In this document: piece by piece, positions 1-6,508 of the stretch | How positions within the stretch are numbered: the first letter of the stretch is position 1 | Layout of the letters: every line of letters starts with the position of its first letter | Position numbers and translations under genes: made by a program | Source: a virus | DNA: 40,170 nt | Reading direction: 5' to 3' (one strand) | Virus record (IMG/VR): IMGVR_UViG_3300031211_000002 | Location: 1-40,170 of that record | The notes under the pieces: model-generated | The model's database searches: none | Told to the model about the DNA's origin: nothing | The model's input: only the letters and a program-made list of their open reading frames with translations

Positions 1-127
1 AGGCCAAGGCCCGCGCTGACGCAGAGGCGGCGGCACAGATGGCGGCACAGCAAGCCAAAGACGCAGAGGCACGGCGCATTGCACAAGAGCAGGCGCGGGT
101 TGCGGCTATCGCGCGGGAAGAGGCAGA
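1..127. repeat. Terminal direct repeat, left copy (circular-closure overlap)
   Basis: These 127 bases are identical to 40044-40170. The reading frame of the methylase gene that begins at 39560 runs into the right copy and continues in frame through this copy to a stop at 779. The simplest reading is a circular contig of 40,043 bp printed with an assembly overlap; 127 is also a common maximum assembly word length. A true short terminal redundancy is possible but less likely. Confidence 0.93.
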
Positions 128-779
128 GGCGGCAGCTAAAGCAGAGGACGCAAAGGCAAAAGCTGCGGACAAGGTTGCCAAGGAATCCGACAAAACAGCC
201 AAGGCTGCGGACAAGAGCGCGAAGTCGGCTGACAAAAAGGCAGCGAAGGCAAAGACAGGCGATACCAGCGCCGATAAAACCGCCCACGTCTCAAACAATG
301 GAGGCGAAAACGAATGGTACACGCCTGCGCAATTCATTGAAGCGGCCCGCGAAGTTTTGGGCGGGATTTATCTTGATCCGGCGACGTCTGAAATCGCCAA
401 CCGCAGAGTGAAGGCGGCAAAGATATTTACGATTGATGATGATGGGCTTTCACGTGATTGGCCCGTTGGCTCGATCTGGATGAACCCGCCATATGCTCAA
501 CCGCTTATGGGCCAATTCGCGTCTAAGTTTGCAGCGGCAATTCGTGCTGGTTCGTCTGGCATTGTGTTAGTCAACAACGCGACAGAAACGGCATGGTTTC
601 AAGAGATTGCCGCAGAGTGTTCAGCTATATGTTTTCCAAAGACGCGAATCCGTTTTTTGGACCCAGATGGAAACCCTGGCGCGCCTTTGCAGGGGCAGGC
701 AATCATCTATTCCGGAAACTCGCCATCCGAGTTCTGCGCGAAATTCTCACAATTTGGGCTGGTAGTGCGTCATGGGTGA
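1..779 (+). CDS. Dam-type DNA N6-adenine methyltransferase, C-terminal part of a gene that begins at 39560
   Basis: This is the 3' portion of a 420-residue protein whose start lies at 39560 on the other side of the circular join. The first part encodes an Ala/Glu/Lys-rich coiled coil. The catalytic domain follows, resembling the phage DNA N-6-adenine-methyltransferase family (PF05869): a WYTP motif near the domain start, LDPATSE, and the catalytic NPPY at bases 483-494 (residues 323-326 of the full protein). It should transfer methyl groups from S-adenosylmethionine to adenine in DNA, probably to protect phage DNA or mark it for replication or packaging. The stop at 777-779 overlaps the next gene by 8 bp. 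The domain call is firm; the target site is unknown. Confidence 0.9.
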   Translation, partial: AKARADAEAAAQMAAQQAKDAEARRIAQEQARVAAIAREEAEAAAKAEDAKAKAADKVAKESDKTAKAADKSAKSADKKAAKAKTGDTSADKTAHVSNNGGENEWYTPAQFIEAAREVLGGIYLDPATSEIANRRVKAAKIFTIDDDGLSRDWPVGSIWMNPPYAQPLMGQFASKFAAAIRAGSSGIVLVNNATETAWFQEIAAECSAICFPKTRIRFLDPDGNPGAPLQGQAIIYSGNSPSEFCAKFSQFGLVVRHG

Positions 780-1299
780 GTTTGAAAATGCACTGGCCTT
801 TGGGCAGGCTGGCGAATTGACGGTCTCAAAGTGGCTGCAATCGCGGGGACATATGGTTTTCCCCGCGTATGAGAAGGAAGGCGGCGACTTCAAAGGCCCG
901 CAACTTTTCTCTGCTGATGGCGATCTGGTTTTGCCTGATCTACTGGCATTTCGTGAAGGCAAGGCGATCTGGTTTGAGGTTAAGCGCAAGACGTGCTTCA
1001 CTTGGCACCGCATTTCTAGGCAGTGGGTGACAGGCATTGACCTACACCACTACGGGCAATATCAGGAAGTTTCTGCGCGCACGAAGTTGCCCGTTTGGTT
1101 GATGTTCTATCACCCAAAAAGCACCCCAGACGAGCGAGACCTGAAGCATGGATGCCCCGATGATTGCCCTACGGGTTTGTTTGGGAATGACATTTCAGAA
1201 TTGTGCGGTGTTGAGAACCACAGGCACGAAAACTGGGGCAAGAATGGCATGGTTTATTGGTCTCATAGAAGGCTAAAAAGACTGGCAGGTGTGCCATGA
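772..1299 (+). CDS. PD-(D/E)XK nuclease-like protein
   Basis: A 175-residue protein with the layout of a small PD-(D/E)XK nuclease. An early Glu lies at residue 15 (QAGELTVSKWLQSRG), then PDLLAF with Asp56, then WFEVKRK with Glu69 and Lys71, matching the D...ExK metal-binding core. Holliday-junction-resolvase-like and VRR-type nucleases share this plan, and I cannot say which branch this is. It starts inside the last codons of the methylase gene and its stop overlaps the replication gene (ATGA), so the three are probably co-translated. With RusA also present, the phage has two candidate DNA-processing nucleases. A partner nuclease for the methylase is possible but nothing here shows it. Confidence 0.7.
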   Translation: MGEFENALAFGQAGELTVSKWLQSRGHMVFPAYEKEGGDFKGPQLFSADGDLVLPDLLAFREGKAIWFEVKRKTCFTWHRISRQWVTGIDLHHYGQYQEVSARTKLPVWLMFYHPKSTPDERDLKHGCPDDCPTGLFGNDISELCGVENHRHENWGKNGMVYWSHRRLKRLAGVP

Positions 1300-2081
1300 G
1301 CCATTATATGACCGCCCTCGCCATGAAACAGGAAGGCATTAAGCCTGCCGCAAAAATTGTGCTTTATTGGCTTGCAGATCATTACAATGGAGAAACGGGG
1401 CTTTGCTTCCCAAGCCTTAAAACGCTTGAGCGTGAATGCGAAATGTCACGACCTGCAATCATTAGGCACCTTTTAACGCTTGAAAATGCTGGCCTGATTA
1501 GCCGCAATCAACGCACACGTGCTAATGGATCACAGACTAGCACCGCATATTCTCTACACCTTACCCCTGTTACAAAATGTAACAGCCCCAGTAACGAAAC
1601 GTCACAGCCCCCTGTTACAAAACGTGACCCCCATAACCTTGGAATACTTAACCTTGGAATTGAACCAGACTTAGAAGCTAACGCTTCCATGCAATCTGTT
1701 GCACCTGACATTGATGAAATTGCAAAGGCTGTCTCAGCATACAATGCCACGGCGGCAAGGGTGGGCTGGCCGTCTGTGCAAAAGCTAACACCAGCAAGGC
1801 GCGCAGCGGTTCGCGGCAGGCTCAAGGACGCAGGCGGGGCAGAGGGTTGGGAGATTGCACTAGCCAAGGCTGAGGCATCCCCGTTTCTTCGAGGGGAGCG
1901 CGGCGGGTTTAGTTGCACCTTCGACTTTCTAAGCAAACAAGCAAATTTCACGAAATTGATGGAAGGGAATTACGATGAACGAGATAACAGCAAGGCCAGT
2001 GATAGCCGCGCCCACGCCACAACTAACGCGATCAATGTCGCGGGACGAGCAAGACGCGCACCGAGCGCGGATAGCTTTTGA
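1296..2081 (+). CDS. Replication initiator-like protein, winged-helix (HTH_36-type)
   Basis: A 261-residue protein. Residues about 18-90 form a winged helix typical of phage replication proteins (AAKIVLYWLADHYN, FPSLKTLERECEMSRPAIIRHL, GLISR). The middle is a low-complexity Pro/Thr/Asn stretch whose DNA carries three iterons (1569-1628). The C-terminal half contains GWEIALAKAEASPFL and GGFSCTFDFLSK, a pattern common at the end of phage initiator/DnaT-like proteins. By analogy with lambda O it probably binds the iterons and starts replication there. The start overlaps the previous stop (ATGA), and the 3' end overlaps the next gene by 107 bp in another frame. Function is inferred from the fold, the iterons and the neighbours. 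Confidence 0.75.
   Translation: MSHYMTALAMKQEGIKPAAKIVLYWLADHYNGETGLCFPSLKTLERECEMSRPAIIRHLLTLENAGLISRNQRTRANGSQTSTAYSLHLTPVTKCNSPSNETSQPPVTKRDPHNLGILNLGIEPDLEANASMQSVAPDIDEIAKAVSAYNATAARVGWPSVQKLTPARRAAVRGRLKDAGGAEGWEIALAKAEASPFLRGERGGFSCTFDFLSKQANFTKLMEGNYDERDNSKASDSRAHATTNAINVAGRARRAPSADSF
1569..1660. repeat. Iteron cluster, probable replication origin inside the initiator gene
   Basis: Three 15-bp units with the pattern GTnAC-RAAAY-GTnAC lie at 1569-1583 (GTTACAAAATGTAAC, a perfect dyad in its arms), 1591-1605 (GTAACGAAACGTCAC) and 1614-1628 (GTTACAAAACGTGAC), spaced 22 and 23 bp, about two helical turns. They are followed by a 12-bp direct repeat TAACCTTGGAAT at 1634-1645 and 1649-1660 in a more AT-rich stretch. 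Iterons inside the initiator gene next to an AT-rich segment is the lambda ori arrangement. The repeats are directly visible; origin function is inference. Confidence 0.75.
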
Positions 2082-2430
2082 TGTTGAGGTAATCCTTGAT
2101 GGATACTGGAAGGACCGCCCACCGGAGAATGTAAAGGCTGGCATCCTCGCAGACTGGGCCGACACGCTGGAGGACTGGACGCAAGAGCAGACCCTCTATG
2201 CCCTGCGCAAGTGGCGGAATGAAAATCCAAGCCGAAAGCCAAACCCCGGCCACATTCTAGGCATCTTAAAGATGATGCGCGGCAAGGCCGAGGTGAAGCG
2301 CAACCCGCCTGCCCCTGCCCCGCAGATTGAGCGCCAGCGTGCCACGAAAACTGAGGCGGCGGCAATCATGGCAGAATATGACTTTGCACCGAAACGATTT
2401 ACAGACACACCTAAGGAGACAGACACATGA
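1975..2430 (+). CDS. Phage replication-associated protein, candidate helicase loader (lambda P position)
   Basis: A 151-residue protein that begins 107 bp inside the initiator gene in a different frame. Its core (ILADWADTLEDWTQEQ, YALRKWRNENPSRKPNPG, HILGIL) recalls small proteins that follow winged-helix initiators in other phages. The position matches lambda P or a DnaT-like loader, which would bring the host replicative helicase to the origin. No ATPase motif is visible, so it would be a P-like rather than a DnaC-like loader. A GAAGGGAA ribosome binding site precedes ATG 1975. The deep overlap suggests translational coupling. Family resemblance is moderate; the loader role is inferred from position. 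Confidence 0.6.
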   Translation: MNEITARPVIAAPTPQLTRSMSRDEQDAHRARIAFDVEVILDGYWKDRPPENVKAGILADWADTLEDWTQEQTLYALRKWRNENPSRKPNPGHILGILKMMRGKAEVKRNPPAPAPQIERQRATKTEAAAIMAEYDFAPKRFTDTPKETDT

Positions 2431-2696
2431 GCGACACACAGACACAGGACGCCAGCTACACCGTAACGGCGGGCGAATTGCGCGCCTTCGTTGAACGGGT
2501 CGAGCGGCTCGACGCGGAGAAGAAAGACTTGGCCGAACAACAGACGAAAGTGATGGCAGAGGCCAAGGGTCGCGGCTACGACACGAAGATTTTGCGCAAG
2601 ATCATCGCGCTTCGCAAGCGTGAACCTGACGATATCGCCAACGAAGAGGCGGTGTTGGATATGTACCGCGAAGTCCTTGGCATGGGGAGCAACTGA
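2427..2696 (+). CDS. gapR: GapR-like DNA-binding protein (DUF2312)
   Basis: An 89-residue protein with the DUF2312 signature: GELRAFVERVERLDAEKKDLAEQ, KGRGYDTKILRKIIALRK and a final helix with VLDMYREVLG. In Caulobacter, GapR is a nucleoid-associated protein that clamps overtwisted DNA ahead of replication and transcription forks. A phage copy just after the initiator and loader genes and before SSB fits a role at the phage replication fork. The family is largely alphaproteobacterial, which helps place the host. A strong AAGGAG precedes the start, which overlaps the previous stop. Confidence 0.88.
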   Translation: MSDTQTQDASYTVTAGELRAFVERVERLDAEKKDLAEQQTKVMAEAKGRGYDTKILRKIIALRKREPDDIANEEAVLDMYREVLGMGSN

Positions 2697-2697
2697 T

Positions 2698-2898
2698 ATG
2701 GCAAAGTTTTTTGTAATGGGTGCAGATCGCCTTGATGTTTTCACGGCTGATGGTGAGCAGGCCGCAGAATACGCCGCGATTAACGAATGGGGCATTTCTG
2801 GGGATGATAGGCTTTCAGTCACTGCCTTCCCGTTTGATGCAGAACACGCAAATCTTTTCGCATACGATATGGAGGATGATAAATGGCTGGCAGCGTAA
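2698..2898 (+). CDS. Small acidic hypothetical protein
   Basis: A 66-residue acidic protein beginning [20 protein letters not shown], with Asp/Glu-rich segments around DDRLSV and DMEDDKW near the C-terminus. I do not recognise a family. It starts two bases after the GapR stop and overlaps the SSB gene by 16 bp, so the three genes are tightly coupled. GGGGAGC just before the GapR stop is its probable ribosome binding site. A replication or recombination accessory role is suggested only by its neighbours. Confidence 0.7.
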   Translation: MAKFFVMGADRLDVFTADGEQAAEYAAINEWGISGDDRLSVTAFPFDAEHANLFAYDMEDDKWLAA

Positions 2899-3368
2899 AC
2901 AAAGTAATCCTTATCGGAAATCTGGGCGCTGACCCAGAGGTCCGCAACTTCCAGAACGGCGGCAAAGTCTGCAATCTGCGCATTGCCACAAGCGAGACGT
3001 GGAAGGACAAGAACAGCGGCGAGAAGCGCGAAAAGACGGAATGGCACACGGTAGCCATTTTCAACGAAGGTCTGGTGCGGATTGCCGAGCAGTATCTGAA
3101 AAAGGGCAGCAAGGTCTACATCGAGGGCCAGATGCAAACCCGCAAATGGCAGGACCAGAGCGGCGCGGATAAGTACAGCACTGAGGTCGTTTTGCAAGGG
3201 TTCAACGGCACGCTGACGATGCTTGACGGGCCAAGCGGCAATTCAGGCGGCGGCAATTCTCAGCAATCCGGCGGCAACTATGACGCGCCGGACCACGGCG
3301 GCGGCTCAGGCGGCGCGCGGGATCTGGACGGGGACAGCATACCATTTGCCGCAGAGTGGCGCATCTGA
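2883..3368 (+). CDS. ssb: Single-stranded DNA-binding protein
   Basis: A 161-residue SSB. The OB fold spans roughly residues 1-112, with the classic opening [18 protein letters not shown], then [10 protein letters not shown], a segment around [13 protein letters not shown], and a strand with TEVVLQGF. A glycine/serine/asparagine-rich linker follows. The usual acidic DDDIPF tip is replaced by [13 protein letters not shown], so the IPF core is kept but five residues extend beyond it. That tip normally recruits replication and repair partners. GGAGG lies seven bases before ATG 2883. It coats the single strands used by the Erf protein and the replication fork. Confidence 0.95.
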   Translation: MAGSVNKVILIGNLGADPEVRNFQNGGKVCNLRIATSETWKDKNSGEKREKTEWHTVAIFNEGLVRIAEQYLKKGSKVYIEGQMQTRKWQDQSGADKYSTEVVLQGFNGTLTMLDGPSGNSGGGNSQQSGGNYDAPDHGGGSGGARDLDGDSIPFAAEWRI

Positions 3369-3577
3369 TGATTTTCCCACAGCAGGAAACCACATGGGAC
3401 GAAATGCACGACACCTTTGCGCTTTACCGCGCAGAGGAGGTTGCACGGCACCGTGACGCGGGCCGCACCAAGACGCAGGCAGCGCAACGCCTCGGCATGA
3501 CGCTGGGCAATCTCAGCAACTTTCTTTCGCGGAACGGTATCCCATGGACGCCATCACAGCAGGGCAAGCGGCAATAA
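3368..3577 (+). CDS. Small helix-turn-helix protein
   Basis: A 69-residue protein whose second half reads as a helix-turn-helix: AGRTKTQAAQRLGM followed by TLGNLSNFLSRNGIPW. The ATG at 3368 overlaps the SSB stop (TGATG). It probably binds DNA as a small phage regulator, but the target and partner are unknown. A 122-bp gap follows before the next gene, with short GC-rich hairpin potential but no clear terminator. Confidence 0.7.
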   Translation: MIFPQQETTWDEMHDTFALYRAEEVARHRDAGRTKTQAAQRLGMTLGNLSNFLSRNGIPWTPSQQGKRQ

Positions 3578-3699
3578 AGCGTTGCAATGTTGGTGGAAAA
3601 TCGCCAATATCACGAGGCGCGGCTAGGGGGATACCCCGAACATCGGACCCTCCCCCGACCGCCGCGCGCACTTTCAGGGAGATGTGACAGGAGATCACA

Positions 3700-4293
3700 A
3701 TGACAGATTACAGAGTTGAGGCTAAGTTCAGAAACGCGCGTCTGCTGGCAGCGTTTGAACGTATTGGCGAATCGCCGACAGGGTTTGCCAAGTCTCGCGG
3801 CCTGAGCATAACAAGAACTTGCGCCATTGTTGCAATGACCAAAAGACCCGTTGATCGAAACGGTGATTGGTGGCCGGAAGTCATGGCCCTGTGCGATGCT
3901 GCGTCGGTTATGCCCTGCGATATGTTTAACGAAAAGCAGATGGATGGGTTTGATAAAACCTCATTTTCTAAAGACGTGGATGAATCACTGCTGGCCGCTT
4001 CGGAATTTAACAGAATGCAGCTTTCAGCAACCCCAATTTGTGACCGTGAGGAAAACATAGAACTGGCTTCTAAGCTATTTTATTGGATAACTGAATATAA
4101 CCCTCGCTACGCAAAAGTTGTGTCCCTGCACAGCGACGGGCTTACTTTTGACGAAATAGGAAGTGAACTAGGCGTTACTAAAGAGCGTGTTAGACAGATA
4201 GTAACCAAAAGCCACAGAATGATGAAAGACTATGCCAAAAAGAGGCTTGGAATTGATAACCTTGCAGGCGCATTCAAGGAGATCATACAATGA
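3700..4293 (+). CDS. Two-headed transcription regulator: XRE-like N-terminus plus sigma-70 region 4-like C-terminus
   Basis: A 197-residue protein. Residues about 8-70 (NARLLAAFERIGES, GFAKSRGLSITRTCAIV) look like a phage repressor-type helix-turn-helix. Residues about 140-185 (LTFDEIGSELGVTKERVRQI) closely match sigma-70 region 4, the part that reads the -35 box. Proteins with this pairing occur in alphaproteobacterial phages. It may redirect host RNA polymerase to the late promoter near 7065, though that is inference. AGGAG lies six bases before the ATG. No regions 2 or 3 are present, so it cannot be a complete sigma factor. Confidence 0.8.
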   Translation: MTDYRVEAKFRNARLLAAFERIGESPTGFAKSRGLSITRTCAIVAMTKRPVDRNGDWWPEVMALCDAASVMPCDMFNEKQMDGFDKTSFSKDVDESLLAASEFNRMQLSATPICDREENIELASKLFYWITEYNPRYAKVVSLHSDGLTFDEIGSELGVTKERVRQIVTKSHRMMKDYAKKRLGIDNLAGAFKEIIQ

Positions 4294-4466
4294 CAGACAC
4301 AAGCCCCGCCCGCTGGCACGCAAACGCTGACCCACGCCTGCGTGACGCCGGAGACACCATCGACGCGCACCAGCGCCGGGTCACAACGCTGTGCCTTTCG
4401 CTTGCCGATCATATGGGCCACCCGCTATTCGGCAGTGACCTGCCCTTCGCAGCAGCATTGCAATAA
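4290..4466 (+). CDS. Small hypothetical protein (58 aa)
   Basis: A 58-residue reading frame starting MTDTSPARWHANADPRLRDA and ending GSDLPFAAALQ. The ATG overlaps the previous stop (ATGA), which supports real translation coupled to the regulator. Codon use is GC-rich like the neighbours. I recognise no domain. A promoter-like sequence for the next gene lies across its last codons. Confidence 0.65.
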   Translation: MTDTSPARWHANADPRLRDAGDTIDAHQRRVTTLCLSLADHMGHPLFGSDLPFAAALQ

Positions 4467-4486
4467 ATTCTGCTATGTCGTATAAT
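4458..4486 (+). promoter_or_regulatory. Sigma-70-like promoter ahead of the HNH gene
   Basis: TTGCAA at 4458-4463 and a perfect TATAAT at 4481-4486 are separated by exactly 17 bases. The -35 box lies in the last codons of the upstream gene. Transcription would start near 4493, at the base of the hairpin at 4491-4522. It would give the HNH gene its own promoter within the early operon. Confidence 0.6.
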
Positions 4487-4490
4487 TAGC

Positions 4491-4522
4491 GGCGCGCGTT
4501 TTGCTTCAACAACACGCGCGCC
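4491..4522 (+). other. GC-rich 9-bp stem-loop in the HNH leader
   Basis: GGCGCGCGT (4491-4499) and ACGCGCGCC (4514-4522) form a perfect nine-pair stem around a 14-base loop. No T-run follows, so it is not a normal intrinsic terminator. It sits at the expected 5' end of a transcript from the 4458-4486 promoter and could stabilise that RNA or slow read-through. The strong AAGGAGG of the HNH gene lies downstream, outside the stem. Confidence 0.55.
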
Positions 4523-4550
4523 TCATCAAAAAACCTGTAAGGAGGTTCAT

Positions 4551-5135
4551 ATGACTACTGGCAAAATATGCAGCATAGACGGATGTAGCAAGCCATTCAT
4601 GGCTAGGGGGTGGTGTAGTGCCCACTGGACAAGGTGGAAAAGAAACGGGCACCCTCTTGGAGGTGGGATAGATCGCGGCAAAACTGTTGAATTTTTTGAA
4701 GAGGCTAAGAAATTTAACGGGAAGGAGTGCATGATTTGGCCTTATGCAAAAGACGCAAACGGTTATGCTCAAATAAACTACGGTGGTAAGGTTAGATATG
4801 TTCATCGAGAAGTATGCATATTTATTTACGGAGAGCCGGAAGATGGAGTTGTAGCAGCTCACTCATGTGGCAGGGGGAACATGGGGTGCATCAACCCAAG
4901 CCATCTTAGGTGGGCAACGTTTAAAGAAAACTATGAAGATTCTGTTTTACACAAAACGGCCGTTCGCGGAGAAAGGGTAGGTAATTCAAAACTTAAGAAG
5001 GAAGATATAAAAAAAATAAAACAGATGAGAAAAACCATGACGCAGCAAAATGTTGCTAACGTCTTTTCTGTAAGTCGAACTGCGATATCAGACATAGAAA
5101 ACGGACGTAGATGGAAGTGGGCTACAAGTGAATAA
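4551..5135 (+). CDS. HNH endonuclease, homing-type
   Basis: A 194-residue protein. The N-terminus is a short Cys-rich module (CSIDGCSKPFMARGWCSAHW). The HNH core is VVAAHSCGRGNMGCINPSHLRWAT split over residues about 99-123, in which AHSC and CINPSHL carry the metal-binding histidines and cysteines. The C-terminus has a helix-turn-helix (QNVANVFSVSRTAISDIENG) of the kind that targets homing endonucleases. Base composition is visibly more AT-rich than the neighbours, which suggests recent arrival. An exceptionally strong AAGGAGG lies five bases before the ATG, and it has its own promoter-like sequence. Probably a free-standing mobile endonuclease. Confidence 0.88.
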   Translation: MTTGKICSIDGCSKPFMARGWCSAHWTRWKRNGHPLGGGIDRGKTVEFFEEAKKFNGKECMIWPYAKDANGYAQINYGGKVRYVHREVCIFIYGEPEDGVVAAHSCGRGNMGCINPSHLRWATFKENYEDSVLHKTAVRGERVGNSKLKKEDIKKIKQMRKTMTQQNVANVFSVSRTAISDIENGRRWKWATSE

Positions 5136-5139
5136 CGAC

Positions 5140-5277
5140 ATGACCCCCGCACAGAAATCACAAGTCAACTATTGCTCCAAGCTACTGCGCGACGGCCACG
5201 AGGAGGCTTGGCTGCTGAAAATCGGATACGCCGCTGCCGCAATCAAATCCGCGAAGGAGTTGAACGCCAATGACTAA
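5140..5277 (+). CDS. Small hypothetical protein (45 aa)
   Basis: A 45-residue frame starting MTPAQKSQVNYCSKLLRDGH and ending KELNAND. An in-frame GTG at 5128 would add four residues and overlap the HNH stop. The stop overlaps the next start by 8 bp, consistent with a real coupled gene. Composition returns to the GC-rich phage norm after the HNH gene. No family is recognised; it looks like a single helical domain. Confidence 0.55.
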   Translation: MTPAQKSQVNYCSKLLRDGHEEAWLLKIGYAAAAIKSAKELNAND

Positions 5278-5638
5278 CCACGCACCAATCGTCGCCGCCT
5301 ACAAAGGCAAGGGCTACACAGAGCGCCAGTACGCCGCCGCAATGCAGCTTCTATGCTACGCTGAGGGACAAACACTCCGCAAGCTCGGGCCAATCACTCC
5401 GCCGCCCGGCAAAACCATCTTTGATGACACAAGCCCCGCCATCCTCGACGTGCTATCCGGCGAAATGACAGCAGCCGAAATTGCCCGGGCCGCTAGTGAA
5501 AAGCTGGGACGCAACGTATGGCCGCAAGGCGTGCGGGATCGGCTGGAAGGCAAGCTATCCACGCTCGTCGAAAAGCGGTCCCGTCACTCACGCGGGGCAT
5601 TGTGGCGGCTCAAGGGTGTAAAGGTGGGTGGGCTATGA
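5270..5638 (+). CDS. Hypothetical protein, possible DNA-binding
   Basis: A 122-residue basic protein. The middle (ILDVLSGEMTAAEIARAASEKLG) reads as a helix-turn-helix, followed by WPQGVRDRLEGKLSTLVEK and a C-terminal GALWRLKGV that resembles the wing of a winged helix. It may be a small regulator. Its start overlaps the 45-residue gene upstream and its stop overlaps the next start (ATGA), so it is inside one co-translated string of small genes. No precise family assigned. Confidence 0.7.
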   Translation: MTNHAPIVAAYKGKGYTERQYAAAMQLLCYAEGQTLRKLGPITPPPGKTIFDDTSPAILDVLSGEMTAAEIARAASEKLGRNVWPQGVRDRLEGKLSTLVEKRSRHSRGALWRLKGVKVGGL

Positions 5639-5949
5639 TGACGTGGAAAGAGCACCTTGCGCACCAATCTGCGGAGAAAAAGCGTTTGCGCGATGAATGG
5701 GTAAACCAAGCTGCGGCCCTAAAAATGGGCGTAACTCCTGCCGCGCGCCATCTGGGAATAAAACCGCAAAAACTACAAAACGAATTTAGCGCACGCGGCA
5801 TAAAAACAAAACCATCGGCCCGCACTTTTGTCGTGGCCCCCATCAAGGTTCCAAAAGCGTCAACAGCACGACAGCGCAAAATCGCGGCAATGGTGGCAAA
5901 GGGCTATCCGAAGAACGTAGCGGAGCAAAAAGCGGGGATGATACAATGA
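5635..5949 (+). CDS. Hypothetical protein with helix-turn-helix-like segment
   Basis: A 104-residue lysine-rich protein. ALKMGVTPAARHLGIKPQKL resembles a helix-turn-helix, and a second repeat-like segment near the end (IAAMVAKGYPKNVAEQKAG) may be another. The start at 5635 overlaps the previous stop; ATG 5638 is a possible alternative one codon later. Likely DNA-binding by sequence character only. Confidence 0.65.
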   Translation: MMTWKEHLAHQSAEKKRLRDEWVNQAAALKMGVTPAARHLGIKPQKLQNEFSARGIKTKPSARTFVVAPIKVPKASTARQRKIAAMVAKGYPKNVAEQKAGMIQ

Positions 5950-6347
5950 CTGACAGAAAGAAGGCGCTGCAAGATTTGCTGGCGAAGGTTGAGGAGGGCG
6001 TAAAATACGAAACTATGGGACACACTCAAATGTGCCAGCGAGCCTTCCCCAAGCCGAAAGATTTTGACGGATCGCGGGAGGCATATGCGAAATCTGACGC
6101 GCAGATGGCTATTCTTGCTTGGCGTAATGGCTCACTAAACGCAGCAAAGGCGCTGCATGATGCGGTCCTGCCGGGTAGGGACTGGATATTAACAAATCAG
6201 GCTAGTCATGCTGATGAGCCAGAAGGACCAATGGCCGCTATACACAATGGAGAAGATGATCCTTTTGAGGGCAGCGGTGATAATCCCGCCCGCGCGTGGC
6301 TCATAGCAATCCTGCGCGCACTCATAGCACAAGATCATGCGGAATGA
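5946..6347 (+). CDS. Conserved phage hypothetical protein
   Basis: A 133-residue acidic protein. GSREAYAKSDAQMAILAWR, then AAKALHDAVLPGRDWIL and a C-terminal NPARAWLIAILRALIAQ give the layout of small phage proteins sometimes grouped with the ABA-sandwich type. The repeated hint is a short domain that places a conserved Leu-Pro-Gly after a helix. The function of such proteins is unknown. ATGA overlaps at both ends put it in the same translational chain as its neighbours. Confidence 0.7.
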   Translation: MTDRKKALQDLLAKVEEGVKYETMGHTQMCQRAFPKPKDFDGSREAYAKSDAQMAILAWRNGSLNAAKALHDAVLPGRDWILTNQASHADEPEGPMAAIHNGEDDPFEGSGDNPARAWLIAILRALIAQDHAE

Positions 6348-6508
6348 CCTTTGATCGCGTAGTTGTCGCGGCCCATTGCCAAGGCAAGCAACTCATGGCA
6401 CGCAACGAAGCCCACGCACTCGCACGCAAGCAAAGTAAGCGCGGGGTTTATGTCGGCGCATATCGGTGCAAGGTTTGCAGTAAATGGCACGTAGGGAAAG
6501 AAACATGA
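6344..6508 (+). CDS. Small protein with C-terminal CxxC motif
   Basis: A 54-residue basic protein ending AYRCKVCSKWHVGKET. The RCxxCxxWHvG ending is frequent in small phage proteins and may bind zinc with the histidine. The ATG overlaps the previous stop and the stop overlaps the next start. It probably acts with nucleic acid or a protein partner, but nothing more can be said. Confidence 0.65.
   Translation: MTFDRVVVAAHCQGKQLMARNEAHALARKQSKRGVYVGAYRCKVCSKWHVGKET

Noticed and set aside
2196-3197. Long open frame on the minus strand (333 codons)
   Set aside because: It lies antisense to the GapR, 66-residue and SSB genes, which have clear families, ribosome sites and overlaps. Its protein is a Leu/Ala/Arg mix without domain character, as expected from GC-rich antisense.
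4551-5135. Possible restriction enzyme partner for the Dam-type methylase
   Set aside because: The HNH gene is far from the methylase, has homing-type modules and its own promoter, and differs in composition. A restriction pair is not supported.
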